NCBI RefSeq assembly: GCF_004366075.1
Contig: NZ_SODU01000004.1
Location: 186,001-250,000 of the forward strand
Direction: 5' to 3'
Source of the DNA: Kribbella pratensis
GTDB lineage: Bacteria; Actinomycetota; Actinomycetes; Propionibacteriales; Kribbellaceae
DNA: 64,000 nt
Position numbers and translations under genes: made by a program. The first letter of the stretch is position 1. Each line of letters opens with the position of its first letter. Under the pieces are notes generated by a model. It made no database searches and was not told the DNA's origin. It saw only the letters and a list, made by a program, of their open reading frames with translations. Positions 41,045 through 49,297 of this stretch are shown here, one piece after another.

Positions 41045-42379
41045 TCACGGGGCGTAGTGCTGGACGGCACCTCCTTGGGACAGGTCCACGAGGGTGTGGG
41101 CCAGGGACTTCGCGTCGGCCAGGACTTCTGCGAGGTCCATGGTCGTGAGTTGGCGGTCGCGCACCACGATCTGGCCGGCGACGAGCACGGTGACGACGTC
41201 GGAGGCCCGCATCGAGTACACGAGCGCGGCGCGTGGGTCGTGGACCGGTTGGTGGTGCGGTGCGCTCAGGTCGACGAGGGCGATGTCTGCTTGGCGGCCG
41301 GGCTCGAGTACGCCGATCTGGTTCTCGAGTCCCGCGGCTGCCGCGCTGCCTCGGGTGGCGAGGCGGAGCGTGTCGGAGAGGGTCATCCATTCGGCGTCGT
41401 GTTCGCGTTGCTTCTGGGTGAGGGCGACCATGCGGATCGCTTCCCAGACGTCGAGTGTGTTGTGTACGGCGGCTCCGTCGGTACCGATGCCCACGTTGAC
41501 GCCGGCTGACCGCAGTCGCTTGATCGGGGTGACCTCGCTCATCGCGAGCTTGAGGTACACCTTCGGGCAGGACGCCACCGTCGTGCGGTCGGCGTACCGC
41601 TCGAGAATCGGCAGATCCTCCTCCCGGATGCCGCAGCCGTGCGCGACGAGAGCTCCTGCTTCGAGGACACCGGTCCGCTCGAGCACCTGGATCGGCGTGA
41701 CACCGTGCTTTTCGAGCGAGGCCTGCGTCTGGTCGTCGGTCTCGGCGGCGTGCAGGTGGATCCGGCGTCCGTCGCTCCGCGCGAGGTCCGCCGTGCGCCG
41801 CAGATCCTCGTCGGTCACCGTGTACGTCGCGTGCGGTCCGAGGCTCGCGGTGATGCGTGGATGTCGTGCGCTCAGGTCGCCGGTCGTCTCGAACGCTGCA
41901 TCGACCGCGTCCTGCCCTGCAGAGGAGAAGAACGTCGGCGCGAGGTCTGCCCGGATCCCGGACTCGATCGCGGCGGCGGCGATCTGGTCGGCGTGGAAGT
42001 AGTGATCCACGAACGTGGTCACGCCGGCCAGCAACATCTCCGCGCACGCCAGCCGCGCGCCGACCCGCACCCGCTCCGGCGTCAGGTTCACCTCCATCGG
42101 CCAGATCCGCCGGTTGAACCAGTCCTCGATGTTCAGATCCTCCGCCGCACCTCGCATCATCACCATCGGGCTGTGCGTGTGCGAGTTGACCAGCCCCGGC
42201 ACCGCCAACAGACCGCTCCCGTCAACCACCTCGGTCGGCGGTTCACCGGCATCCGAGGCGTCGGCGGTTGGCGTGATCGCGACGATCCGGTCGTCCTGCA
42301 CATGGATGTCCTGTGCCTCGTCGACGCGGCACTCCCCCTGTTCGGGCACGATCAGGACGGAGACATTGCGGATCAGCAT
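41045..42379 (-). CDS. amidohydrolase, MTA/SAH-deaminase family
   Basis: A 444-aa metal-dependent deaminase. The metal ligands are in VNSHTHSPM (HxH), RRIHLHAAETDDQ (His plus the catalytic Glu), VAHGCGI (His) and VGIGTDGAAVHN (Asp). This layout is that of 5-methylthioadenosine/S-adenosylhomocysteine deaminases and related aminohydrolases, which turn an amino-purine or related heterocycle into the keto form. The substrate cannot be fixed from sequence. GGGAGGA lies just before the ATG at 42379. It is divergent from the AlkB-like gene, with a palindrome between them. Confidence 0.9.
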   Translation of the reverse strand: MLIRNVSVLIVPEQGECRVDEAQDIHVQDDRIVAITPTADASDAGEPPTEVVDGSGLLAVPGLVNSHTHSPMVMMRGAAEDLNIEDWFNRRIWPMEVNLTPERVRVGARLACAEMLLAGVTTFVDHYFHADQIAAAAIESGIRADLAPTFFSSAGQDAVDAAFETTGDLSARHPRITASLGPHATYTVTDEDLRRTADLARSDGRRIHLHAAETDDQTQASLEKHGVTPIQVLERTGVLEAGALVAHGCGIREEDLPILERYADRTTVASCPKVYLKLAMSEVTPIKRLRSAGVNVGIGTDGAAVHNTLDVWEAIRMVALTQKQREHDAEWMTLSDTLRLATRGSAAAAGLENQIGVLEPGRQADIALVDLSAPHHQPVHDPRAALVYSMRASDVVTVLVAGQIVVRDRQLTTMDLAEVLADAKSLAHTLVDLSQGGAVQHYAP

Positions 42380-42394
42380 TCATCCTCCCGGTGC

Positions 42395-42416
42395 ACTGCT
42401 GTCGACGTACAGCAGT
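42395..42416. promoter_or_regulatory. perfect palindrome between amidohydrolase and AlkB-like genes
   Basis: ACTGCTGT (42395-42402) and ACAGCAGT (42409-42416) are perfect 8-bp arms around CGACGT. It lies 15 bp before the amidohydrolase start and 84 bp before the dioxygenase start and is a good operator candidate. No regulator gene is adjacent. Confidence 0.5.
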
Positions 42417-42500
42417 CTTGTCGATCCACAGGTCCACCAGAGTGGGCGGAGGTGGAACTGGCAGGGGAACGTTTGTTCGAGTGTCGGGTATGGTGGGGGG

Positions 42501-43145
42501 ATGGGCGGTGAGCTTCAGGGGTCGTTGCTGGATGCTTTTGCGGATCCTGCCTTGGGGTCCTTGGAGGGTCTGGCGCGGTCCGAGTTGGGGCGGGGGGCTT
42601 GGGTCGATGTGCTGCCTGGGTGGTTGACGGGGGCGGATCAGGTGTACGAGCGGCTGGCTCGGGACGTGCCTTGGCAGGCGGAGCGGCGCCAGATGTACGA
42701 CCGGGTGGTCGATGTGCCTCGGTTGTTGTGCTTTTACGGGGAGAACGCGCAGTTGCCGGTGCCGATTCTCGACGAGGCTCGGGATGCGTTGAGTGCGCAC
42801 TACGCGGACGAGTTGGGTGAGCCGTTCCGGACGGCTGGGTTGTGTTTCTACCGGGACGGGAAGGACAGCGTTGCGTGGCACGGAGACCGGATCGGGCGCG
42901 GGAACCACGAGGACACGATGGTGGCGATCCTCTCGGTCGGTGAGCCTCGAGTGCTGGCGCTGCGGCCGCGGCCGGGAGCATCGAGTGGGCCGGTCGGGTC
43001 GACCGTTCGGTATCCGTTGGGGCATGGGGATCTGATCGTCATGGGCGGTTCGTGTCAGCGGACCTGGGAGCATGCGATTCCGAAGGCGACGGGCCGTGTC
43101 GGGCCGCGGATCAGTATTCAGTTCCGGCCTCGCGGGGTGCGGTGA
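42501..43145 (+). CDS. AlkB-like 2-oxoglutarate/Fe(II) dioxygenase
   Basis: A 214-aa dioxygenase. The iron ligands are the HxD of SVAWHGDRIG and the distal His in QRTWEHAIPK. The 2-oxoglutarate Arg lies in RVGPRISIQFR. LCFYRDGKDSVAWHGD is the AlkB signature stretch. It would oxidatively demethylate alkylated DNA or RNA bases. It is the size of the AlkB catalytic core. The ATG at 42501 has TATGGT 6 nt upstream (a leaderless pattern), followed by a G-run that could also act as a weak ribosome-binding site. Confidence 0.9.
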   Translation: MGGELQGSLLDAFADPALGSLEGLARSELGRGAWVDVLPGWLTGADQVYERLARDVPWQAERRQMYDRVVDVPRLLCFYGENAQLPVPILDEARDALSAHYADELGEPFRTAGLCFYRDGKDSVAWHGDRIGRGNHEDTMVAILSVGEPRVLALRPRPGASSGPVGSTVRYPLGHGDLIVMGGSCQRTWEHAIPKATGRVGPRISIQFRPRGVR

Positions 43146-43151
43146 AAGCGT

Positions 43152-43595
43152 TCATGCGGCGGCCGACTCGGTGAGGGCCGGTTGGTAGATGCCGTCCTCG
43201 GTGGCTACGTAGAAGCCGAGCAGGCGAATGCCGGCTGCCGCGCAGATCGTGCCGGCGGCTCGGGCCCATTGCGCGTCCAGGCCGGTCATCCGGGCGGGGC
43301 CTGGGCGGCCGAGGACGAGGACGAGAGCTGTGCCGGGCGCGGTGTGTACGGCGGGGATGATCGGGTGGAGGGCGGTCTCGCACAGTTGAGCGGCGCTGGA
43401 GTCCAACGAGAAGGTCGCGGGAAGCTCGATGGCTACGGTGGCCAGGTAGTGGTCGTCGGGGTCGCAGATGAGGATGGTGAAGGTGCCTCGGCGGCGGTCG
43501 CCGAGGCTGACCATCAGGTCTACGGCGTCGGCGGTGGCATCGGGATCGGTGAGTGGCTCGTCAGCCCAGGTCGCGGAGAGGTTCTCGAAGCTCAT
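43152..43595 (-). CDS. conserved hypothetical protein
   Basis: A 147-aa cytoplasmic protein with an alternating alpha/beta pattern (RRGTFTILICDPDDHYLATVA, PGTALVLVLGRPGPARMTG, IRLLGFYVATEDGIYQPAL). I recognise no family; the frame has normal high-GC codon use. The ATG at 43595 (MSFENLSATWADE) has no clear ribosome-binding site, and the open frame extends further upstream without coding character. It is convergent with the AlkB-like gene, 6 bp away. Confidence 0.62.
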   Translation of the reverse strand: MSFENLSATWADEPLTDPDATADAVDLMVSLGDRRRGTFTILICDPDDHYLATVAIELPATFSLDSSAAQLCETALHPIIPAVHTAPGTALVLVLGRPGPARMTGLDAQWARAAGTICAAAGIRLLGFYVATEDGIYQPALTESAAA

Positions 43596-43716
43596 GCCTG
43601 TAAAGGTGCCGTGATTCCGGCCCTCGATCCGGGTTGTCCACAGGCCAAAGTGGCCCATGATTCCGCGGCATAAGTGGATCTCACACCTGGGCCGTTGCAA
43701 CCCTAGGCTCGAGGAC

Positions 43717-44973
43717 ATGAGCAGCAGACTCGGGCAGATGCTTCCCCCGGCCGGAGCGCCGCGGGACCTGGCGATGGCGCAGTTGGCGAACTCGGTCGGC
43801 GACGGTGCGTTCGTCGTCACCTCGGCGTTGTTCTTCACCCGCGTCGTCGGGCTCTCGACCGCGGAGGTCGGTCTCGGGCTGACGATCGCCTGGCTGGTGG
43901 GATTCCTGGCAGGGGTGCCGCTCGGCAACCTCGCGGACCGGCGGGGAGCGCGCGGCACCGCGGTCCTGCTGGCGCTGACGACCGCGACAGCTGTCGCGTC
44001 GTTCCTGGTCGTCAGGAGCTTCGCCGGCTTCCTGATCGCCGCCATCGTCTACGCCTGCGGCCAGACCGGGCTCACCGCGGCGCGGCAGGCGTTGCTGGCC
44101 GGACTGGTCGCCCCGGCGGAGCGGACCAGGATCCGCGCATTCCTGCAGTCCACGGTGAACGCCGGTCTCGCGCTCGGCGCGCTGCTCGGCGGTGTGGCGC
44201 TCCGGTTCGACAATGAGGCGGCGTACCTGATCGTGTTCGGGGTCGATGCGCTCAGCTTCCTGATCGCGGCCGGGTTGCTGCGCCGGGTGCCGTCGATCGC
44301 GACGACCCTCCGGATCGTGGGCGAGCCGCGGCTCGCGGTGCTGCACGACCGTCCGTACGCCGTTCTCGCGCTGCTCAATGCGGTGATGCTGCTCTTCATG
44401 CCGCTGATCAGCTTGGTCGGTCCTCTCTGGATCGTGACCCGGACCAACGCGCCCAACTGGGTCGTCGCCTCGCTGATGATCGTGAACACGCTCGGCGTCA
44501 CGTTCTTCCAGGTCCGGATCGCCAAGAGTGTCAAGGATCTGCGCAGTGCCGCCCGTTCGGTCCGGTACGCCGGTGTCGCCATGCTGGCCGCCTGCGCGGT
44601 GTTCGCCGTCACCGCCGCGGATCTCGGCCCGGCATCCACCGCCGGCGTTCTCGTCGTCGCCGCCGCACTGCTCACCCTCGGCGAGATGAAGCTCGCGTCC
44701 GGCGCCTGGGAGATCAGCTTCGGACTCGCGCCGGCCGACAAGCAGGGCCAGTACCAGGGCTTCTTCGGAACCGGCCCCGCGATCGCCCGGATGCTCGGTC
44801 CGGCACTGCTCACCACAGTCATCCTCGGATGGGGTCCGATCGGCTGGCTGGTGGTCGGTGCACTGTTCCTGGGGACCAGTTGCGCAACTGGTCCCGCCGT
44901 ACGATGGGCTGCGCGGACGAGGGCCGTCAACGAGGACGCCACGCCGTCGCTGGCAGAGGAGAGCGCCGCCTGA
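43717..44973 (+). CDS. MFS transporter
   Basis: A 418-aa inner-membrane carrier with about 12 hydrophobic segments. The loop between segments 2 and 3 is GNLADRRGARGTAVL, the MFS motif A. The overall sequence is like actinobacterial drug or metabolite exporters. The ATG at 43717 has TAGGCT 7 nt upstream, so a leaderless start is likely. It is followed directly by the flavin-fold gene (TGATG overlap). The substrate is unknown. Confidence 0.9.
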   Translation: MSSRLGQMLPPAGAPRDLAMAQLANSVGDGAFVVTSALFFTRVVGLSTAEVGLGLTIAWLVGFLAGVPLGNLADRRGARGTAVLLALTTATAVASFLVVRSFAGFLIAAIVYACGQTGLTAARQALLAGLVAPAERTRIRAFLQSTVNAGLALGALLGGVALRFDNEAAYLIVFGVDALSFLIAAGLLRRVPSIATTLRIVGEPRLAVLHDRPYAVLALLNAVMLLFMPLISLVGPLWIVTRTNAPNWVVASLMIVNTLGVTFFQVRIAKSVKDLRSAARSVRYAGVAMLAACAVFAVTAADLGPASTAGVLVVAAALLTLGEMKLASGAWEISFGLAPADKQGQYQGFFGTGPAIARMLGPALLTTVILGWGPIGWLVVGALFLGTSCATGPAVRWAARTRAVNEDATPSLAEESAA

Positions 44974-45611
44974 TGGAGATTCCCGGACTGGTCGAGATCA
45001 CTACGCAGGACGAGCTGCGGGAGATCGTCCCGCAACCGCTGGCAGCAGCTGCCGGCAAGGCCCGCAAGGAGCTGCACGACCTGGATCGCGAGTGGCTCGC
45101 GGCGTCGCCGTTCTGCCTCATCGCCACCTCCGCCGAGGACGGTACGTGCGACGTCTCCCCCAAGGGCGACCCGGCCGGGTTCACCAAGGTCCTCGACGCC
45201 GGCACCATCGCGATCCCGGAACGCGCCGGCAACCGGCGCGTGGACGGGTTCACCAACATCCTGTCCAACCCGCACGTCGGGCTGATCTACTTCCTGCCCG
45301 GCCGCGGCGACACGCTGCGGATCAATGGCCGCGCCCGGATCGTCAGCGAGGCGCCGTTCTTCGACGAGATGATCGTGAAGGGCAACCGCCCGCAGCTCGC
45401 CCTGCTGGTCGAGATCGAGGAGATCTTCCACCACTGCTCGAAGGCGTTCCTGCGCTCGAAGCTGTGGAAGCCCGAGACCTGGGAGCCCGACGCGGTGCCG
45501 ACCCGGGCGCGGATCTCGCAGACGCTGGAGCGCCCCGACGAGGAGCTCGCGACGCTCGAGGAGTACTACGGACAGGCGTACGAGGAGAAGATCTACAAGG
45601 TCAAGTACTGA
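44973..45611 (+). CDS. pyridoxamine 5'-phosphate oxidase-fold (FMN-binding) protein
   Basis: A 212-aa protein of the split-barrel flavin-binding family. PFCLIATSAEDGTCDVSPKGDPAGF is the phosphate/FMN-binding strand pair, followed by RRVDGFTNILSNPHVGLIYFLPG and LRINGRARI. The C-terminal AFLRSKLWKPETW is typical of an actinobacterial subgroup related to MSMEG_1061. It may use FMN or F420; which one is unclear. The start overlaps the MFS stop as TGATG, so translation is coupled. The pairing with an exporter suggests modification and export of one compound. Confidence 0.88.
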   Translation: MEIPGLVEITTQDELREIVPQPLAAAAGKARKELHDLDREWLAASPFCLIATSAEDGTCDVSPKGDPAGFTKVLDAGTIAIPERAGNRRVDGFTNILSNPHVGLIYFLPGRGDTLRINGRARIVSEAPFFDEMIVKGNRPQLALLVEIEEIFHHCSKAFLRSKLWKPETWEPDAVPTRARISQTLERPDEELATLEEYYGQAYEEKIYKVKY

Positions 45612-45689
45612 CCTACCGCAGCGGGCGCAGGCCGAAGTACTCCGTGGCGACGATGACATCGCCCCGGCCGCCCTCTACGGTTTCGTAGT

Positions 45690-46823
45690 GTGACCGAACC
45701 TGTCCATGTCCCGACCTTCGGGGCCCGCGTGCGCCGCGTCGTGCTGCCGGTGGCGCTGGCCGTGTTCTCGGTGGTCGGGACGTTCGGCGCGTCACGTGGT
45801 CAGACCGATCGCCACGCGCCCGACTGGTTCATGGTGGTGCTGCTGCTGATCGGTGCGCTCTCCCTGTACTGGCTGCGCACCAAGCCGATCCCGGTGCTGT
45901 GGGCAACTGTCATCTCGACGCTGATCTACATGCTCCGCGAGTACCCGTGGGGCCCGGTCGTGTTCGCGTTCGTGATCGCCGTGTTCACCACGATCCGGCT
46001 CGGTCACCGGCTGGCGGGCTGGATCGGGCTGGTCACGTTGTACGTCGGGCATGTCGGCGGCCGGATGATCCTCGGCATCAACGAGCAGGGCGTGTACCAG
46101 GTCCTGCTCGTCGGCACCTGCTTCTGCGTACTCGGGTTCGTCGCGGAACTCTTCCGCGCCCAACGCGACCGGATGATGGCGGCGGCGCGTACCCGGGAAG
46201 AGGAAGAACTGCGCCGGGCGGGCGAGGAACGCCTGCGGATCGCGCAGGAGCTCCACGACGTCGTGGCGCACCACATCTCGCTCATCAACGTGCAGGCGTC
46301 CACCGCGCTGCACCTGGTCGATCGGCAGCCCGAGCAGGCCGCCCCGGCGCTCTCCGCGATCAAAGACGCGAGCAAGGAAGCTCTCGTCGAGCTCAGGTCG
46401 ATCGTCGGCGTACTGCGTCAGTCCGACGAGTCAGCGCCCCGTACACCGGTTGCCGGTCTCGATCACCTGGACCACCTGATCAGCCGCACCAAACGGGCCG
46501 GGCTCGAGGTGCACAAGATCGTTCACGGCGAGCCGCGGCCACTGCCGAGCGGGCTCGACCGCGCCGCGTTCCGCATCATCCAGGAGTCGCTGACGAACGT
46601 CGTACGGCATGCACGGGCGACGTCGGCGACGGTCCGGATCCAGTACGGCGAGCAGACGCTGGTGCTCCAGGTCGACGACAACGGCGACTGCCTGACCGCG
46701 GCGCCGAAGGAAGGCAACGGCATCTCCGGGATGCGTGAGCGTGCCACCGCCCTCGGCGGCACGCTGACCGCGAACCGCACGTCGGCCGGCGGTCTGCGGA
46801 TCACGGCGACTCTGCCTCTGTAG
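45690..46823 (+). CDS. sensor histidine kinase, NarL/DesK-type (HisKA_3)
   Basis: A 377-aa membrane kinase. About five hydrophobic segments fill residues ~16-155. The dimerisation/phosphoacceptor helix follows (ERLRIAQELHDVVAHHISL, phospho-His at ~189), then a HATPase with FRIIQESLTNVVRHARA and GNGISGMRERATALGG. This kinase type pairs with a LuxR-type regulator, but none lies next to it; the next gene is an ABC transporter. The GTG at 45690 has TACGGT 8 nt upstream (leaderless pattern). Confidence 0.9.
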   Translation: MTEPVHVPTFGARVRRVVLPVALAVFSVVGTFGASRGQTDRHAPDWFMVVLLLIGALSLYWLRTKPIPVLWATVISTLIYMLREYPWGPVVFAFVIAVFTTIRLGHRLAGWIGLVTLYVGHVGGRMILGINEQGVYQVLLVGTCFCVLGFVAELFRAQRDRMMAAARTREEEELRRAGEERLRIAQELHDVVAHHISLINVQASTALHLVDRQPEQAAPALSAIKDASKEALVELRSIVGVLRQSDESAPRTPVAGLDHLDHLISRTKRAGLEVHKIVHGEPRPLPSGLDRAAFRIIQESLTNVVRHARATSATVRIQYGEQTLVLQVDDNGDCLTAAPKEGNGISGMRERATALGGTLTANRTSAGGLRITATLPL

Positions 46824-46829
46824 GTTTCC

Positions 46830-46874
46830 TGTGAATGCGGGCAGTCACCGGACGCCCGCCGGTGCGGATTCACA
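46830..46874 (+). terminator. hairpin between kinase and ABC transporter genes
   Basis: TGTGAATGCG (46830-46839) pairs with CGGATTCACA (46865-46874) with one mismatch, and CACCGG/CCGGTG (46846-46851, 46859-46864) forms an inner stem. It begins 7 bp after the kinase stop, as expected for a terminator or attenuator. Confidence 0.6.
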
Positions 46875-46930
46875 GAGTTCTCCCAGAAACTCCCGGTAGG
46901 CACTCAGATCGGTTGGTCAGGCTGCGAGGC

Positions 46931-47845
46931 ATGACAACGATCGAAGTGCGGGGGCTGACCAAGCGGTACGGCTCCGACGTCGTCGTGGACGACCTGTCGT
47001 TCTCCGTCGAGCCGGGTCAGGTGACCGGGTTCCTGGGGCCGAACGGTGCGGGCAAGTCCACGACCATGAAGATGATCATCGGCCTGGCCGCGCCGACCCG
47101 AGGCACCGTGACCGTCGGCGGCCGGCGGTACCAGGACCTGCCGGTGCCGCTGACCGAGGTCGGCGCGCTGCTCGACGCGAGTGCGGTGCACGGCGCGCGG
47201 ACGGCGTACGACCACTTGCTGGCGCTTGCCGTGAGCAACGGTCTCCCCCGGCGCCGGGTCGACGAGGTCCTCGTCCGGACCGGGCTCGAAGGGGTGGCGG
47301 GCAAGCGGGCGGGCGGGTTCTCGCTCGGGATGCGGCAGCGGCTCGGGATCGCCGCGACACTGCTCGGCGATCCGGACGTGCTGATCTTCGACGAGCCGGT
47401 GAACGGGCTCGATCCCGAAGGGATCCGCTGGATCCGCGACTTCATGCGCTCGCTGGCGGCAGAAGGACGTGCGGTGCTGGTGTCGAGCCACCTGATGAGC
47501 GAGATGGCGCAGACAGCCGATCACCTGGTCGTGATCGGTCGCGGCCGGCTGATCGCCGACATGGGCATGGCCGAGCTGATGCACGCGAACGGCGAGGGCA
47601 CCGTCCTCGTCCGCACAGGTGAGCCGGACTCGTTCGCACAGCACCTGACCACGGCAGGCGCCACAGTGCGGGACGGGCTCGAGGGTGCGCTGGTCGTGTC
47701 CGGTCTGTCGGGTGCGGAGATCGGCAAACTGGCGGCGTACCACGGGGTTGCGCTGAGCGAACTGACGCCGCAGCGGGCCTCGCTGGAGGACGCGTTCATG
47801 GCACTGACCAGAGAGAGCGTCGAGTACCAGGGAGCCGCCATATGA
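46931..47845 (+). CDS. ABC-2-type exporter ATP-binding protein
   Basis: A 304-aa ATPase with Walker A GPNGAGKST, signature FSLGMRQRLG, Walker B VLIFDEPVNGLDPEG and switch His in VLVSSHLM. The C-terminal ~80 residues are the extra domain seen in antibiotic- or lantibiotic-type exporters. The permease gene follows with a 4-nt overlap (ATGA). The kinase upstream may control it, as in bacitracin- or LiaRS-like modules, but the hairpin between them suggests separate transcription. Confidence 0.92.
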   Translation: MTTIEVRGLTKRYGSDVVVDDLSFSVEPGQVTGFLGPNGAGKSTTMKMIIGLAAPTRGTVTVGGRRYQDLPVPLTEVGALLDASAVHGARTAYDHLLALAVSNGLPRRRVDEVLVRTGLEGVAGKRAGGFSLGMRQRLGIAATLLGDPDVLIFDEPVNGLDPEGIRWIRDFMRSLAAEGRAVLVSSHLMSEMAQTADHLVVIGRGRLIADMGMAELMHANGEGTVLVRTGEPDSFAQHLTTAGATVRDGLEGALVVSGLSGAEIGKLAAYHGVALSELTPQRASLEDAFMALTRESVEYQGAAI

Positions 47846-48606
47846 ACACGCTGCATGCCGAGTGGATCAAGCTGCGCAGCTTGCGCTCCACCTGGTACAC
47901 CGTGGCCAGTCTGTTCGTGTTCGGGCTCGGCATCACTGGCCTGTCGATGAGCGGCGCAGGCACGGAGTACTGGGGCGGGACCGACGCGGACCGTGCTGCT
48001 TGGGATCCGACGAGTCAGAGCCTGAAGACGTTCATCGTGGCCCAGCTGATCGTTGGCGTGCTCGGCATCCTCGTGGTGACGTCGGAGTTCGCGACCGGGT
48101 TGATGCAGACGACGCTCGCTGCCACCCCACGCCGGAACCGGCTGCTGGCTGCGAAGGCGATCGTGGCCACCGCGGTGGCCGCCGTAGCGGGCCAGGTGCT
48201 GATGTTCGCGGCGTTCTTCATCGGTCAGGCGTTGCTGGCCGGGCAGGACGTGCCCTACGCACGCCTTGGCGATCCTGGGGTCTTGAGAGCGGTTGTCGGT
48301 GGTGGGCTGTATCTGTCCGCGATCGCTCTGCTGGCCGTGGGTCTGGGTGCGATTCTGCGCGCGACGGCGGGTGCGCTCGCGACGCTCGTGGGGATCGTGT
48401 TCCTCGTTCCGGCGCTCGCGGGGCTCTTCCCGGACTGGATGCAAGGGATCTTCAACTTCTGGCCCACCCTCGGAGCGGCGGCGATCTTCGGTACGGTGCC
48501 GGACGAGAACTTCCCGCATCCCTGGCTGAATCTGGGTGGGCTGTGGCTGGGCGTCGCCGCCGTGCTCACCGCTGCGTTCGTTGTCTTCCGGCGACGAGAC
48601 ATCTGA
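47842..48606 (+). CDS. ABC-2-type transporter permease
   Basis: A 254-aa membrane protein with six hydrophobic segments. The N-terminus MNTLHAEWIKLRSLRSTWYT is typical of these permeases, and TSEFATGLMQTTLAATPRRNRLLAAK is the conserved cytoplasmic loop that meets the ATPase. The start overlaps the ATPase stop. The exported substrate is unknown. Confidence 0.9.
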   Translation: MNTLHAEWIKLRSLRSTWYTVASLFVFGLGITGLSMSGAGTEYWGGTDADRAAWDPTSQSLKTFIVAQLIVGVLGILVVTSEFATGLMQTTLAATPRRNRLLAAKAIVATAVAAVAGQVLMFAAFFIGQALLAGQDVPYARLGDPGVLRAVVGGGLYLSAIALLAVGLGAILRATAGALATLVGIVFLVPALAGLFPDWMQGIFNFWPTLGAAAIFGTVPDENFPHPWLNLGGLWLGVAAVLTAAFVVFRRRDI

Positions 48607-48628
48607 CCGGATCCGTATTCTGGCGATC

Positions 48629-49297
48629 ATGACTCGGCTGCTCGTGGTGGACGACGAGGCGACGGTGCGCGAACTGCTGTCCGCGACACTGCGGTTCGCC
48701 GGCTTCGACGTGACCTCGGCGGCGACCGCTGCCGAAGCGGTCGCCGCCGCGGCCGAGGAGCCGCCGGATCTCGTCCTGCTCGACGTCATGCTGCCGGACA
48801 TGGACGGCTTCGAGCTCGTACGGCGCCTGCGCCCGACACCTGTCCTGTTCCTGACCGCCCGCGACGGGCAGGCCGACAAGGTCCAGGGGCTGTCGCTCGG
48901 CGCGGACGACTACGTGACGAAACCGTTCGACCTCGAGGAACTGATCGCCCGGATCCGAGCGGTCCTGCGACGTACGACCGGCCGGCCGAGCGACGACGTA
49001 CTGACGGTCGGTCCGCTCGCACTCGATGCCGAGGGCCACCAAGTGACGCGGGCCGGCAGTCCGCTGCGCATCTCCCCCACCGAGTTCCGGCTGCTGCACT
49101 ACCTGATGGAGAACGCCGGCCGGGTGGTGTCCAAGGCGCAGATCCTCGAACGCGTCTGGCGGTACGACTTCAACGGAGACACCAGCATCGTGGACACCTA
49201 CATCTCGTACCTGCGCCGCAAGGTCGACGACCAGGACCCGAAACTCATCCACACCGTGCACGGCATGGGGTACGTGATGCGAGCACCCAGATCGTGA
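48629..49297 (+). CDS. OmpR-family response regulator
   Basis: A 222-aa regulator. The receiver domain has the acidic pocket (VVDDE), phospho-acceptor Asp ~52 in LLDVMLPDMDG, and Lys in VTKPFDLEEL. The C-terminal winged helix ends in RVVSKAQILERVWRYDFNGDTSIVDTYISYLRRKVD. TATTCT lies 7 nt before the ATG (leaderless pattern). The kinase gene follows with a GTGA overlap, so they form a pair. Targets may include the ABC exporter 22 bp upstream. Confidence 0.94.
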   Translation: MTRLLVVDDEATVRELLSATLRFAGFDVTSAATAAEAVAAAAEEPPDLVLLDVMLPDMDGFELVRRLRPTPVLFLTARDGQADKVQGLSLGADDYVTKPFDLEELIARIRAVLRRTTGRPSDDVLTVGPLALDAEGHQVTRAGSPLRISPTEFRLLHYLMENAGRVVSKAQILERVWRYDFNGDTSIVDTYISYLRRKVDDQDPKLIHTVHGMGYVMRAPRS

